Shown: positions 52,564-61,141 of the stretch, in pieces
How positions within the stretch are numbered: the first letter of the stretch is position 1
Layout: the number at the start of each line of letters is the position of its first letter
NCBI RefSeq assembly: GCF_019173455.1
Contig: NZ_JADPQH010000002.1
Span: 449,490-513,489, forward strand
Direction of reading: 5' to 3'
Length of the DNA stretch: 64,000 bases
Source of the DNA: Nesterenkonia sp. Act20
Lineage (GTDB): Bacteria > Actinomycetota > Actinomycetes > Actinomycetales > Micrococcaceae
The notes under the pieces: model-generated
The model's database searches: none
What the model was told of the DNA's origin: nothing
Seen by the model: the letters and a program-made list of their open reading frames with translations, nothing else
Translations under genes and position numbers: made by a program

Positions 52564-53367
52564 ATGACACTGCTCGCACCGGAGCGTCACGAGCGGATCC
52601 TGGATCGCCTGCGCCGCACCGGCACGGTCACCGTCCAGGAGATCGCCCAGGACCTGAAGGTCACGAAGGAGACGGTTCGCCGCGACCTCGATCAGCTGGA
52701 GACCGCCGGCTCGCTCCAGCGGGTCCATGGGGGCGCCGTCGCCAGCTCGAGTCCTTCACGCCGGGAGACCTCGCTGCGCCAGCGGCAGAGCGAGCATTCG
52801 GCGCAGAAGCAGGCCATCGCCCGTGAGGCGCTGACCTTCGTGCCTTCCTCCCCCGAGGCCTCGCTGCTCCTCGATGCCGGCACCACTACGGAGGCACTCG
52901 CCGACCTGCTGGCCGCAGCCCCAGCCGGCGAGCATCACCACACGCGTTTTCTGACCACCAGCTCGGTGCCCATCGCCCAGAAGCTGGCCGAGATCGGTTC
53001 GCTCGATGTCGAGGTGCTCGGCGGCAAGGTCCGCGGGATCACCGGCGCCGTGGTCGGCGCTTCCGCCGTCGCGACGCTGGCCCGACGACAGGCCGACGTC
53101 GCATTCATCGGCACCAATGGAGTCGATGCCGGCTTCGGACTCTCCACTCCTGACACGGCCGAGGCTGCGGTGAAATCGGGCCTGGTCCGTGCCGCTCGTC
53201 AGGTCATTCTGCTGGCAGATTCGAGCAAGCTCGGACACCGCACACTCGTACAGTTCGCAACCCTGGAGGAGATCGATGTGTTGATCACCGATGCCGAGCC
53301 GCATGCCGAGCTCGCCCACGCCCTGGCCGACGCCGGTGTGCCCGTCATTGTGGCGGGCACCCAGTGA
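52564..53367 (+). CDS. fruR: DeoR family regulator of fructose genes
   Basis: 267 residues. N-terminal helix-turn-helix: MTLLAPERHERILDRLRRTG and TVQEIAQDLKVTKETVRRDLDQ; C-terminal phosphosugar-sensor domain with GAGTTTEALADLL, and DSSKLG. It would respond to fructose-1-phosphate and repress the fru operon it starts. Its stop overlaps the fruK GTG (GTGA). Confidence 0.92.
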   Translation: MTLLAPERHERILDRLRRTGTVTVQEIAQDLKVTKETVRRDLDQLETAGSLQRVHGGAVASSSPSRRETSLRQRQSEHSAQKQAIAREALTFVPSSPEASLLLDAGTTTEALADLLAAAPAGEHHHTRFLTTSSVPIAQKLAEIGSLDVEVLGGKVRGITGAVVGASAVATLARRQADVAFIGTNGVDAGFGLSTPDTAEAAVKSGLVRAARQVILLADSSKLGHRTLVQFATLEEIDVLITDAEPHAELAHALADAGVPVIVAGTQ

Positions 53368-54509
53368 TCGTCACCTTCACCCCCAACCCGAGCCTGGACA
53401 AGACGCTGGTGCTCGACGCTCCTCTGCGCCCCGGAGCCGTCCAGCGCGCCGTCGGACATTCCGCTGAACCGGGAGGTAAAGGAGTCAACATCTCTCGCGC
53501 ACTCACGGCCGCCGGGGTCCCATCGATCGCTGTGCTTCCCGGTGACGCCGGGGATGCGGTGCTGCTGGCGCTGCAGGAGATCCAGGTTCCGGCCCGCGCC
53601 CTGCCGCTGGGAGCGCCGCTGCGCACCAACACCGCCATCACGGATCAGGCAGGCGTCACCACCAAGATCAACGAGCCCGGCCCAGAGTTCGACGCCGCGC
53701 TCACCGAGGCGCTGCTGCAGCTGCTGCTGGAGGCCTCCGCGGATGCCACCTGGGTAGCTCTGGCCGGATCGCTTCCACCGGGTGTCCCGGTGGACTTCTA
53801 CGCGCAGGCGATCACAGCGCTGCGGGAGACCTTTGGGGAGCAGGCGCCGCTGATCGCGCTGGACACCTCGGGGGAGCCCCTCGCCGTTGCGCTGCCGGCC
53901 GCGCCTGATCTGATCAAGCCCAATGCCGAAGAACTCCTCGAGCTGCACGCAGCCATGGTGGGGGCCTCCGGCGACGCAATGGGCGACGACGCGGCGGACG
54001 GCGGCGGCTTGGGGGGCAGCCCGGGCTACGGCTCGGGCGACAGCTCGGGCGAGAGCTCCCGAGTCGACGAGCAGGCTCGGGCCGAGGCGCTGGAAGCCGA
54101 TCCGATGCGCGCGGCGCAGATCGCCGTCGACCTGCAGAACCACGGAGCACGATCGGCCCTGATCACCCTTGGGGCCCACGGAGCGGTGCTCATCCGGCAT
54201 CCGTCTGTGGAGAACTCGGCAGAATCCGCCGAGCCTGCGGTGGCGCTGCGCGCCTGGGGGCCACCGATCATCCTGCGCTCCACCGTGGGCGCGGGTGATG
54301 CCTCACTCGCCGGATTCCTCGCCTCGGCACAGTCCGGCAGCTCGCCCACAGAGTCCCTGAAGCACGCGATGGCCATGGGACGCGCCGCGGCAGAGCTGCC
54401 CGGTTCCATCATGCCCACACCCGACCAGCTCACGACCGAAAACCTCAGCACCGAACAGCTCATCCTCATCCCCCGAACAACCGCTACCTCGAATGTGGAG
54501 ACATCATGA
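53364..54509 (+). CDS. fruK: 1-phosphofructokinase with low-complexity insertion
   Basis: 381 residues versus about 310 for the family. PfkB signature TPNPSLDK near the start, GGKGVNISRAL (38-48), GAGDASLAGF with catalytic Asp312. Between about residues 200 and 246 there is an inserted Gly/Ser/Asp-rich stretch (GDDAADGGGLGGSPGYGSGD) absent from the normal enzyme, so a flexible loop is likely. Phosphorylates fructose-1-phosphate to fructose-1,6-bisphosphate. Coupled to fruA by ATGA overlap. Confidence 0.93.
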   Translation: MIVTFTPNPSLDKTLVLDAPLRPGAVQRAVGHSAEPGGKGVNISRALTAAGVPSIAVLPGDAGDAVLLALQEIQVPARALPLGAPLRTNTAITDQAGVTTKINEPGPEFDAALTEALLQLLLEASADATWVALAGSLPPGVPVDFYAQAITALRETFGEQAPLIALDTSGEPLAVALPAAPDLIKPNAEELLELHAAMVGASGDAMGDDAADGGGLGGSPGYGSGDSSGESSRVDEQARAEALEADPMRAAQIAVDLQNHGARSALITLGAHGAVLIRHPSVENSAESAEPAVALRAWGPPIILRSTVGAGDASLAGFLASAQSGSSPTESLKHAMAMGRAAAELPGSIMPTPDQLTTENLSTEQLILIPRTTATSNVETS

Positions 54510-56566
54510 ACACCATCATCACGCCGGAGCTGGTGAGCCTCGACCGGCTCACCGCCGGCAGCAAGCGCGAGGTCATAGATGCCCTCGCCGCGCTCGTCGG
54601 CTCCGCCGGACGCAGCGCCAATGTCCAGGGACTCGCCGCAGATGTGTGGGCGCGCGAGGAGACCTCCGAGACCGGCATGCCCGGTGGCATCGCGATTCCG
54701 CATTGCCGCACCGGAGCTGTCACTGAAGCCACCCTGGCCTTCGCCCGGCTCGCGGAGCCCGTGGACTTCGGCTCCTCTGACGGCCCTGCCGATCTGGTCT
54801 TCATGATCGCCGCACCCGATGGTGCGGACCAGGCGCACCTGAAGATCCTCTCCGCCCTGGCGACCTCGCTGATCAATGATGAGTTCCTCGCCGACCTGCG
54901 CGGAGCGGAGACCGAACAGCGCGTGGTGGACCTGGTCGCTGAGGCTGTGCAGCCGGCGCCGGTCACCGCCGGTGCCGGCGGCCCCGGCGCCAGCACCGGC
55001 TCCAGCACGGGTACGGCCACCCCGACTGCCGAGGCCACCTCCTCGACGACGACGGTGGGCCGCCTGGTCGCCGTGACGGCCTGTCCCACCGGCATCGCCC
55101 ACACCTACATGGCTGCCGACTCGCTGAAGAAGGCCGCGAAGGAAGCCGGCGTGGAGATCCAGGTCGAGACCCAGGGCTCCTCCGGCGCGACCCCCTTGGG
55201 GGCGGAGACCATCGCAGCCGCGGACGCTGTCATTTTCGCCACCGACGTGGATGTGCGTGACCGTCACCGCTTCGCCGGCAAGCCGGTCATCGCCTCGCGC
55301 GTCAAGCGCGGCATCGACGAGCCGGACAAGATGATCGCCGAGGCGCTGGCCGCGGCCAAGGACCCGAACGCCGCCGTCGTGCCCTCCGGAGGCTCCGAGG
55401 ATTCCGACGGACGCTCCGCCGCCGATGGCGAGCGCGAAGGCTTCGGTCGCAAGACGCAGCGGGTTCTGATGACCGGCGTCAGCTACATGATCCCGTTCGT
55501 CGCCGCAGGCGGTCTGCTCATCGCCCTAGGCTTCCTGCTCGGCGGGTACAACATCACCGAGGTCGCCAATGACGTGGCCCTCGGCAACTCCCTGTGGAAC
55601 CTTCCCACTCCTGATCAGCTGCCCGAGGAGTTCCTCGGCTTCGGCGCCCTGGGCGGATACCTCGGAGCGGTCTTCTTCACCGTCGGTGGAGCCGCAATGG
55701 GCTTCCTGGTCCCCGCGCTGGCCGGCTACATCGCCTTCGGCATGGCCGATCGTCCCGGCATCGCCCCCGGTTTCACTGCCGGCGCGATCGCGCTGACCAT
55801 GGACGCCGGATTCATCGGCGGCATCGTCGGCGGCGTGCTCGCCGGTGCCGTGGCGCTGTGGTTCCGCAAGCTCAGCGTCCCCCGCTGGCTCGCCGGCCTG
55901 ATGCCCGTGGTGATCATCCCGCTGGTGGCCACACTCATCGCCGGTGGCCTGATGCTGCTGTTCCTCGGCGGTCCGATCGCCGGACTGACCTCGGCTCTGG
56001 AGACCTGGCTCAACGGCATGACCGGATCAGCCGCCATCGTCCTGGGCATCGTGCTGGGTCTGATGATGTGTGTCGATCTCGGCGGACCGGTCAACAAGGT
56101 CGCCTACTCCTTCGCGGTGGCCGGGCTCTCGGCCGCTGTGGCTGATGGCAACACGGGGCCGCTGATGATCATGGCCACGGTCATGGCCGCAGGCATGGTG
56201 CCGCCGCTGGGCATGGCGCTGGCCACATTCATCGACTCCCGCCTGTTCAGCCCGGCAGAGCGCGAGAACGGCAAGACCGCCGTGCTCCTCGGAGCCGCGT
56301 TCATCTCCGAGGGCGCCATCCCATTCGCTGCTGCCGATCCGCTGCGCGTGTTGCCAGCTTCGATGGTCGGCGGTGCCGTGACCGGTGCCATGACCATGGC
56401 CTTCGGAGTCACGTCCTATGCACCCCACGGCGGCGTCTTCGTCCCGTTCGCGATCGACAACTTCTGGTTGTTCCTGGTCGCGGTGCTGGTGGGCGCGGTG
56501 GTCACCGCACTTTCGGTGATCGCACTGAAGCGCTGGGCACGTAAGGGTGTAGCCTCTGCTGCATGA
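54506..56566 (+). CDS. fruA: Fructose PTS transporter EIIABC
   Basis: 686 residues. EIIA domain with active His66 (AIPHCRTGAV), Pro/Ser/Thr-Gly linker at about 150-183, EIIB with Cys193 (TACPTGIAHT), and a C-terminal EIIC membrane domain from about residue 310 (VSYMIPFVAAGGLLIALGF). Imports fructose as fructose-1-phosphate at the membrane. Overlaps fruK at start and the ptsH at its end. Confidence 0.96.
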   Translation: MNTIITPELVSLDRLTAGSKREVIDALAALVGSAGRSANVQGLAADVWAREETSETGMPGGIAIPHCRTGAVTEATLAFARLAEPVDFGSSDGPADLVFMIAAPDGADQAHLKILSALATSLINDEFLADLRGAETEQRVVDLVAEAVQPAPVTAGAGGPGASTGSSTGTATPTAEATSSTTTVGRLVAVTACPTGIAHTYMAADSLKKAAKEAGVEIQVETQGSSGATPLGAETIAAADAVIFATDVDVRDRHRFAGKPVIASRVKRGIDEPDKMIAEALAAAKDPNAAVVPSGGSEDSDGRSAADGEREGFGRKTQRVLMTGVSYMIPFVAAGGLLIALGFLLGGYNITEVANDVALGNSLWNLPTPDQLPEEFLGFGALGGYLGAVFFTVGGAAMGFLVPALAGYIAFGMADRPGIAPGFTAGAIALTMDAGFIGGIVGGVLAGAVALWFRKLSVPRWLAGLMPVVIIPLVATLIAGGLMLLFLGGPIAGLTSALETWLNGMTGSAAIVLGIVLGLMMCVDLGGPVNKVAYSFAVAGLSAAVADGNTGPLMIMATVMAAGMVPPLGMALATFIDSRLFSPAERENGKTAVLLGAAFISEGAIPFAAADPLRVLPASMVGGAVTGAMTMAFGVTSYAPHGGVFVPFAIDNFWLFLVAVLVGAVVTALSVIALKRWARKGVASAA

Positions 56567-56829
56567 TTGAGCGGACTGCGGTGATCGCCGCGGCGGCTGG
56601 GCTTCATGCCCGGCCCGCCGCGGCGTTCGCGTATGCAGCCGCGGCTCAGCCGGTCCTGGTGCGGATCGCACGGGCCGCCGCACCGGAGCATTCGGTCCAG
56701 GCCGACAGCCTGCTGGGCGTCATGAGCCTGGACGCCGCGCACGGCGAAGAGGTTGTGCTGCGCGCCCACGGTGCCCAGGCCGCGCAGGCGCTCGATGAGC
56801 TGGTGCGCGTGCTGGAATCACCCATCTGA
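56563..56829 (+). CDS. ptsH: Phosphocarrier protein HPr
   Basis: 88 residues. Active-site His15 in GLHARPAA, and Ser49 in DSLLGVMSL at the regulatory Ser46 position. Passes phosphate from enzyme I to FruA EIIA. Start overlaps fruA stop (ATGA). Enzyme I is not in the window. Confidence 0.95.
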   Translation: MIERTAVIAAAAGLHARPAAAFAYAAAAQPVLVRIARAAAPEHSVQADSLLGVMSLDAAHGEEVVLRAHGAQAAQALDELVRVLESPI

Positions 56830-56893
56830 GCCGGGCGGCAGGGCTCGTGGTCGGCGACTCCGGGAGCCCGGAATTGAGGGCGCTTCGCGAAGA

Positions 56894-57400
56894 TCAGCCG
56901 GCGGTGAAGAATTCGGTGAGATCCGCATCGCGGCCGTCCAGTTCAGCCCAGGGCTTGTCCACGGTGAAGCGCGCCAGACCCGCGGGAGGCCAGGAGCCGG
57001 CCATCTGGATCACCGGATCTTCTCGTGACTGCGCGGAGGCAAGGTCCATGCTGAGCTCCTGCACCCCGGGCATGTGCGCCACCACCAGTAGAGACTGCAC
57101 CGTCTCGGGCACCTCGTTGATGATCGAGAGCATGGACCGCGGCTCGGCGAGGTAGAGCCGCTGGTCCAGATACGGCGTCGGAGCCTTTTCTCCAAGCTCG
57201 TGATTGACCCAGATGCAGGTCTGCCGGGTGCGCATGGCATCAGAGCAGACGGTGTTGTCCGGCAGGTGACCCGTGTCCCGAAGCCAGCGGCCGACGGCGC
57301 GCGCCTGTCCCTGCCCGTGCTGGGTCAGGGTGCGGCCGTGGTCATCCCCGGAGAAGGAATGCCCAGACTCGCCGTGGCGCAGGATCAGCAGTTCAGGCAT
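56894..57400 (-). CDS. SixA-type phosphohistidine phosphatase
   Basis: 168 residues, histidine phosphatase superfamily. RHGES (8-12) with the nucleophilic His9, and second His in VVAHMPGVQEL. Short form like SixA, which removes phosphate from phosphohistidines. It ends 64 bases from the convergent ptsH; it may act on PTS or two-component proteins, but this is inference. Starts seven bases after the regulator at 57408. Confidence 0.88.
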   Translation of the reverse strand: MPELLILRHGESGHSFSGDDHGRTLTQHGQGQARAVGRWLRDTGHLPDNTVCSDAMRTRQTCIWVNHELGEKAPTPYLDQRLYLAEPRSMLSIINEVPETVQSLLVVAHMPGVQELSMDLASAQSREDPVIQMAGSWPPAGLARFTVDKPWAELDGRDADLTEFFTAG

Positions 57401-57407
57401 GTTCAGC

Positions 57408-58193
57408 TCAGATGGAGTACTCGGGGGCCGCCCAGACGGTGACCTCGGGGTGCTCGTAGAACCTGTAGCCCTGCCCGCGCACGGTGCGCACCGTGTTGGC
57501 GAGACGGCCGAGCTTGGAACGCAGCCGGCGGATGTGGACGTCGATGGTCCGCTCGTTGGGCATCTGGTCCTCGTCCACGTTGCGCCACAGGGTCTTCAGC
57601 AGCTCTTCGCGGCCCACCGTGCGGGATCCGTTGTCCACGAGGTAGTTCAGCAGCTCGAACTCCTTGAAGGTGAGGTTCAGACCCTCACCGTCCAGGCGGA
57701 CCTCGCGGCGGGAGAGATCGATGAGCACTCCTGAGCTGCTGGGGGCCGGTGGCGTGTTGATCGGAACGTCGACGCCGCGGTGCGTGACTGTCGGGTCTCC
57801 GAGGGCCTGACGCACGACCTCGAGGTCGCTTCCCTCGTGGGCCGCCGAGGCCAGGGCCATGGCGATGTGTACCTGTGCGTCGGTCGCGATGTGCTCGACG
57901 TAGTCGCGCAGCTCGGTGGCGATCTTATGCAGCGACGTTCCGGCGGCGCTGGCCGTGTCCTCGTCGAGGCCGACGTAGACCACGAAGCCTCGGGTGACGA
58001 TATCGGGCTGGACCATCTGGGGCCCTCCACCGTTCTGTGCGACGACCGGCACCGGGGCGGTGCGCGGGTGAGCCTCGCCGGACTCGGCGGTGGCGCTGCG
58101 CAGTCGACGGGCCATCTCGGCTCGACGGGCGGCGTTGCGCACGGAGACATGAACATAGCCAGGATTCTGCGGCTGGCGCAGGTGTGCGGACAT
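57408..58193 (-). CDS. Winged-helix (OmpR/PhoB-type) transcriptional regulator without receiver
   Basis: 261 residues from the ATG at 58193 (GGGGAG nine bases upstream). The C-terminal ~95 residues are an OmpR/PhoB winged helix (LTFKEFELLNYLVDNGSRTV, IDVHIRRLRSKLGR, TVRGQGYRF). The N-terminal part has no receiver domain phospho-Asp pattern; it contains a region FVVYVGLDEDTASAAGTSLH that could bind a ligand. Position near fru/upp genes does not tell the target. Confidence 0.85.
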   Translation of the reverse strand: MSAHLRQPQNPGYVHVSVRNAARRAEMARRLRSATAESGEAHPRTAPVPVVAQNGGGPQMVQPDIVTRGFVVYVGLDEDTASAAGTSLHKIATELRDYVEHIATDAQVHIAMALASAAHEGSDLEVVRQALGDPTVTHRGVDVPINTPPAPSSSGVLIDLSRREVRLDGEGLNLTFKEFELLNYLVDNGSRTVGREELLKTLWRNVDEDQMPNERTIDVHIRRLRSKLGRLANTVRTVRGQGYRFYEHPEVTVWAAPEYSI

Positions 58194-58311
58194 TTGCGGC
58201 AACTCCCCCACTGCGTGGACGGCGGTAACTATTACAGCGTGTCCGTCACATTTGAAATCCGCAAGTAACAAAAGGGGGGATCTTCCACATACTGAGATGC
58301 GGAGGGTTTTT

Positions 58312-58327
58312 CGTGACCGGGATCACG
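58312..58327. promoter_or_regulatory. CRP/GlxR-like site
   Basis: CGTGA-CCGGGA-TCACG, matching the GTGA-N6-TCAC core of CRP-family and actinobacterial GlxR sites, 120 bases upstream of the winged-helix gene. Confidence 0.5.
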
Positions 58328-58379
58328 GTATTTCGCCTGGTGGAGACTACATAAGGGTCCTTCCGGCGCGGCGCAAGCC

Positions 58380-59015
58380 CTACTGTGCGAGGCCGTAGAG
58401 CCGATCACCGGCGTCGCCGAGCCCAGGAACGATGTAGGACTTTTCATTGAGCTTCTCGTCAATCGCAGCGAGGTAGAGCTCCACATCGATGTCGCCGATC
58501 TTGGAGCGCAGCCGCTCGATGCCCTCCGGGGCTGCGAGCAGGCAGATGCAGGTGATCTTCGCGGCGTTGGCCTTCTTCAGGAAGCAGATCGCCTCGGCCA
58601 GAGTGCCGCCGGTGGCGAGCATGGGGTCCAGCACGAAGACGTGACGACCGGTGAGATCATCCGGGAGCCGTTCGGCGTAAGTGATGATGTCGAGCGTCTC
58701 TTCATTGCGTGCCATGCCCAGGAAGCCGACTTCGGCGGTGGGGACCATTGCGGTCATGCCGTCGAGCATCCCCAGGCCTGCGCGCAGGATGGGCACGACC
58801 AGAGGCTTCGGATCCGCGAGCTGTGTCCCGGTCATCGTCGCCACCGGGGTCTGGATCTCGACGGGCTCGGTGGCGATGGATCCACTGGCCTCGTAGGAGA
58901 GCAGCATGACCAGCTCCCGGGTCAGTTCACGGAACTGGTTCGAGGCGGTCTCCACCCGGCGGAGCTGGGTGAGCTTATGGGAGATCAGTGGGTGTTCCAC
59001 AACCTGTACGCGCAT
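58380..59015 (-). CDS. upp: Uracil phosphoribosyltransferase
   Basis: 211 residues. PRPP-binding motif LDPMLATGGTLAEAI, and the uracil-binding tail ending GDAGDRLYGLAQ. Salvages uracil to UMP, needing PRPP. TAGTTT ends six bases before the ATG, so this may be another leaderless gene, though GGAG also precedes. Confidence 0.95.
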   Translation of the reverse strand: MRVQVVEHPLISHKLTQLRRVETASNQFRELTRELVMLLSYEASGSIATEPVEIQTPVATMTGTQLADPKPLVVPILRAGLGMLDGMTAMVPTAEVGFLGMARNEETLDIITYAERLPDDLTGRHVFVLDPMLATGGTLAEAICFLKKANAAKITCICLLAAPEGIERLRSKIGDIDVELYLAAIDEKLNEKSYIVPGLGDAGDRLYGLAQ

Positions 59016-59090
59016 GCTCCAAAACTATCAGCACGCCTGGGACAGGCCTCTTGGAGGGCGCGCAGGCGGCCTAGGCTCAGCTGCGCCCCA

Positions 59091-59096
59091 TAGGCT
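59091..59096 (+). promoter_or_regulatory. -10 element of leaderless tadA
   Basis: TAGGCT ends six bases before the GTG at 59103. Confidence 0.65.
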
Positions 59097-59102
59097 GGGT
59101 CG

Positions 59103-59603
59103 GTGACCGAGAACTCTGAGCCCGCCGCCACATGGTCTCCGCGAGTGCGCGCCGACCAAGAGACGCTGATCGGCCGCTGCCTGGAGCTCGCTGCCCAGGC
59201 GAAGCACGCGGCGGACGTGCCGGTGGGCGCCGTCGTCGTCTCGGCCGAGGGTCAGCTGCTGGGTGAGGGCTTCAACACCCGAGAGCGCGACGGCGATCCT
59301 GCAGGTCATGCCGAGATCACGGCACTGCGCGCTGCGGCCCGAACCGTGGGCACCTGGCGGCTGGACGGCTGCGTGCTGGCCGTGACGCTGGAGCCCTGTC
59401 CGATGTGCGCCGGGGCGATCTATCAGTCTCGGATCGGGCAGGTGATCTTCGGCGCATGGGACGAGAAGGCCGGGGCCGCTGGATCCGTGTTCGACATCCT
59501 GCGTGAGCCGCGGCTGAACCACTGGGTCGAGGTCCACCCGGGGGTGCGGGCGCAGGAGTGCGCGGCTGCGCTGCGCGCGTTCTTCGAGGAGTTCCGCGGA
59601 TAG
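59103..59603 (+). CDS. tadA: tRNA-specific adenosine deaminase
   Basis: 166 residues. Zinc/proton-shuttle motif HAE (His69, Glu71) and PCPMCAGA (Cys99, Cys102). Deaminates A34 of tRNA-Arg(ACG) to inosine; that tRNA is encoded at 49416 in this window. Leaderless GTG start. The stop codon overlaps the -10 element of apt. Confidence 0.95.
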   Translation: MTENSEPAATWSPRVRADQETLIGRCLELAAQAKHAADVPVGAVVVSAEGQLLGEGFNTRERDGDPAGHAEITALRAAARTVGTWRLDGCVLAVTLEPCPMCAGAIYQSRIGQVIFGAWDEKAGAAGSVFDILREPRLNHWVEVHPGVRAQECAAALRAFFEEFRG

Positions 59604-59606
59604 GCT
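59601..59606 (+). promoter_or_regulatory. -10 element of leaderless apt, overlapping the tadA stop
   Basis: TAGGCT ends six bases before the GTG at 59613; its first three bases are the tadA stop codon. Confidence 0.6.
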
Positions 59607-59612
59607 TGGCGC

Positions 59613-60167
59613 GTGCCCACACCCTTGTCTCTGCCGCATCATGCCGCGCCCACCGCCGATCAGCTGGCCTATGCCCAGTCGCTGTTCGCGGTGACACCAG
59701 ACTTTCCTGAGCCAGGCGTCTTCTTTCAGGACATCTCCCCTGTGCTGGCCGACCCGGCGGCGCTGCGCACCGTGGCCGAGGGCCTCCTGGCGCCCTTCGC
59801 CGGGGACTTCGACATGGTCGCCGGCATCGAGGCGCGCGGGTTCACCCTGGCCGGGATGATCGCCGCGCTGACCGGAACGGGCTTCCTGCCGATCCGCAAG
59901 GCGGGCAAGCTCCCTGCGCCGGCTGGCCGGGTGGAATACACGCTGGAATATGGCACCGCGGTGATCGAGGCTCCGGATGTGCTCACCCCCGAACACCGAG
60001 TGCTGATCGTCGATGATGTGCTTGCCACCGGTGGCACGCTGGCCGCGAGCCGGGAACTGGTCGGACAGCTGGGCTGTCAGGTGGCCGGAGCCGCCGTCGT
60101 CCTGGAGATCGAAGCGCTGCGTGGTCGAGAGATCTCAGGCGAGGTCCACGCGCTCTTCCACGCCTGA
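59613..60167 (+). CDS. apt: Adenine phosphoribosyltransferase
   Basis: 184 residues. PRPP motif VLIVDDVLATGGTLAAS, N-terminal DFPEPGVFFQDISPVL, and the dimer/hood region IEARGF. Salvages adenine to AMP. Starts leaderless at GTG 59613, ten bases after tadA, so it may be read from its own promoter and also from tadA read-through. Confidence 0.95.
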   Translation: MPTPLSLPHHAAPTADQLAYAQSLFAVTPDFPEPGVFFQDISPVLADPAALRTVAEGLLAPFAGDFDMVAGIEARGFTLAGMIAALTGTGFLPIRKAGKLPAPAGRVEYTLEYGTAVIEAPDVLTPEHRVLIVDDVLATGGTLAASRELVGQLGCQVAGAAVVLEIEALRGREISGEVHALFHA

Positions 60168-60209
60168 GGCGGATGTGCGCGCAGGCCAGGCCAAGGCCAG
60201 GGCTCACTT

Positions 60210-60239
60210 TTGGGTGAGCGCGCGATGTTTGCGTATACT
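60210..60239 (+). promoter_or_regulatory. Promoter of tRNA-Ser(CGA)
   Basis: TTGGGT (-35), 18 bases, TATACT (-10), ten bases before the tRNA. Confidence 0.6.
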
Positions 60240-60249
60240 CAACGGGCCT

Positions 60250-60340
60250 GGTGACGTGTCCGAGCGGCCGAAGGTGCAGCACTCGAAATGCTGTGTGCGG
60301 TTACCCCGCACCGTGGGTTCAAATCCCACCGTCACCGCCA
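60250..60340 (+). tRNA. tRNA-Ser (anticodon CGA), CCA encoded
   Basis: Acceptor GGTGACG/CGTCACC, anticodon stem CAGCA/TGCTG with loop CTCGAAA (anticodon CGA), long serine-type variable arm, T-arm GTGGGTTCAAATCCCAC and terminal GCCA. Unlike the other two tRNAs in the window, CCA is encoded. Confidence 0.97.
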
Positions 60341-60346
60341 CATGGG

Positions 60347-60386
60347 AACCCCGCTGATCTGCAGTGATGCAGTCAGCGGGGTTTTT
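60347..60386 (+). terminator. Rho-independent terminator of tRNA-Ser
   Basis: Stem AACCCCGCTGA/TCAGCGGGGTT followed by five Ts. Confidence 0.85.
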
Positions 60387-60390
60387 CGTT

Positions 60391-60492
60391 CCCCACCCCC
60401 GCACCCCCGCGTTTTACCTCCTCCACTGAGGTGTACCCGCCCGACCGTAGCCCCGGTAAACCACGCACGGGGAGATAAAACGCAGGGTGGGG
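60391..60492. repeat. Long imperfect inverted repeat, possible REP-like element
   Basis: GCGTTTTA at 60409-60416 pairs with TAAAACGC at 60476-60483; next to them CTCC pairs with GGAG, and outer C-rich and G-rich arms (CACCCCC, GGGTGGGG) pair as well. Total about 100 bases in the space between the tRNA terminator and the convergent DedA gene. Repeat elements of this type recur in genomes, but only one copy is in this window. Confidence 0.55.
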
Positions 60493-60499
60493 AGGGTGC

Positions 60500-61141
60500 T
60501 CAGACCGGGTCGCGGCGACGGAGGGTGCGGAGTCGCTGGATGATGAAGGCCACCACGGCCAGGGCCGCGAGGGCCACCACCACATTGGAGAGGACGCCGC
60601 TCCATTCGGCGAGCACCGGTTCGATGCTCGGCCCGAGGCCGAAGCCGAGACCGATCCAGATCCCGTTCCAGATCGCAGATCCCACCAGGGTGAATGCAAG
60701 GAAAGTCAGCATGCGCATGCGGGTGATCCCCGCCGGGATCGAGATGAAGGAGCGCACGATCGGCACGCAGCGCCCCAGCAGCACAGCCCACGGGCCCCAA
60801 CGGTCGAACCAGCGTTCAGCCTTGTCGAAGTCCGAGACCTTCAGCAGCGGCAGACGACCCATGATGGCGCGGGTCCGTTCGGCACCCAGCGCGGCACCGA
60901 CCCCGTACCAGAGCAGCGCTCCGAGCAGAGAGCCGAGATTCGCCCAGATCCACGCTCCCCACGGGCTCATCAGACCCGCGTAGGCGAGAAACCCTGCACC
61001 GGGGAGGATGGCCTCGGAGGGGATGGGTGGAATGAAGTTCTCCAGGAAGATCGCCAGCCCGACTCCGAATTCACCGAAACGCTCCATCAGGCTCAGCACC
61101 CACCCGATGAACCCCTGATAGTCCTCAGTTGTCGTCGGCAC
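60500..61141 (-). CDS. DedA family membrane protein
   Basis: 213 residues from GTG 61141 with GAAGGG upstream. SNARE-associated/DedA core: NFIPPIPSEAILPGAGFLA, GRCVPIVRSFISIPAGI (with the conserved Arg) and about five membrane segments. DedA proteins move or scramble lipid carriers (undecaprenyl phosphate or polyprenyl chains) or maintain membrane potential. It overlaps the NTF2-like gene by 17 bases. Confidence 0.9.
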   Translation of the reverse strand: MPTTTEDYQGFIGWVLSLMERFGEFGVGLAIFLENFIPPIPSEAILPGAGFLAYAGLMSPWGAWIWANLGSLLGALLWYGVGAALGAERTRAIMGRLPLLKVSDFDKAERWFDRWGPWAVLLGRCVPIVRSFISIPAGITRMRMLTFLAFTLVGSAIWNGIWIGLGFGLGPSIEPVLAEWSGVLSNVVVALAALAVVAFIIQRLRTLRRRDPV

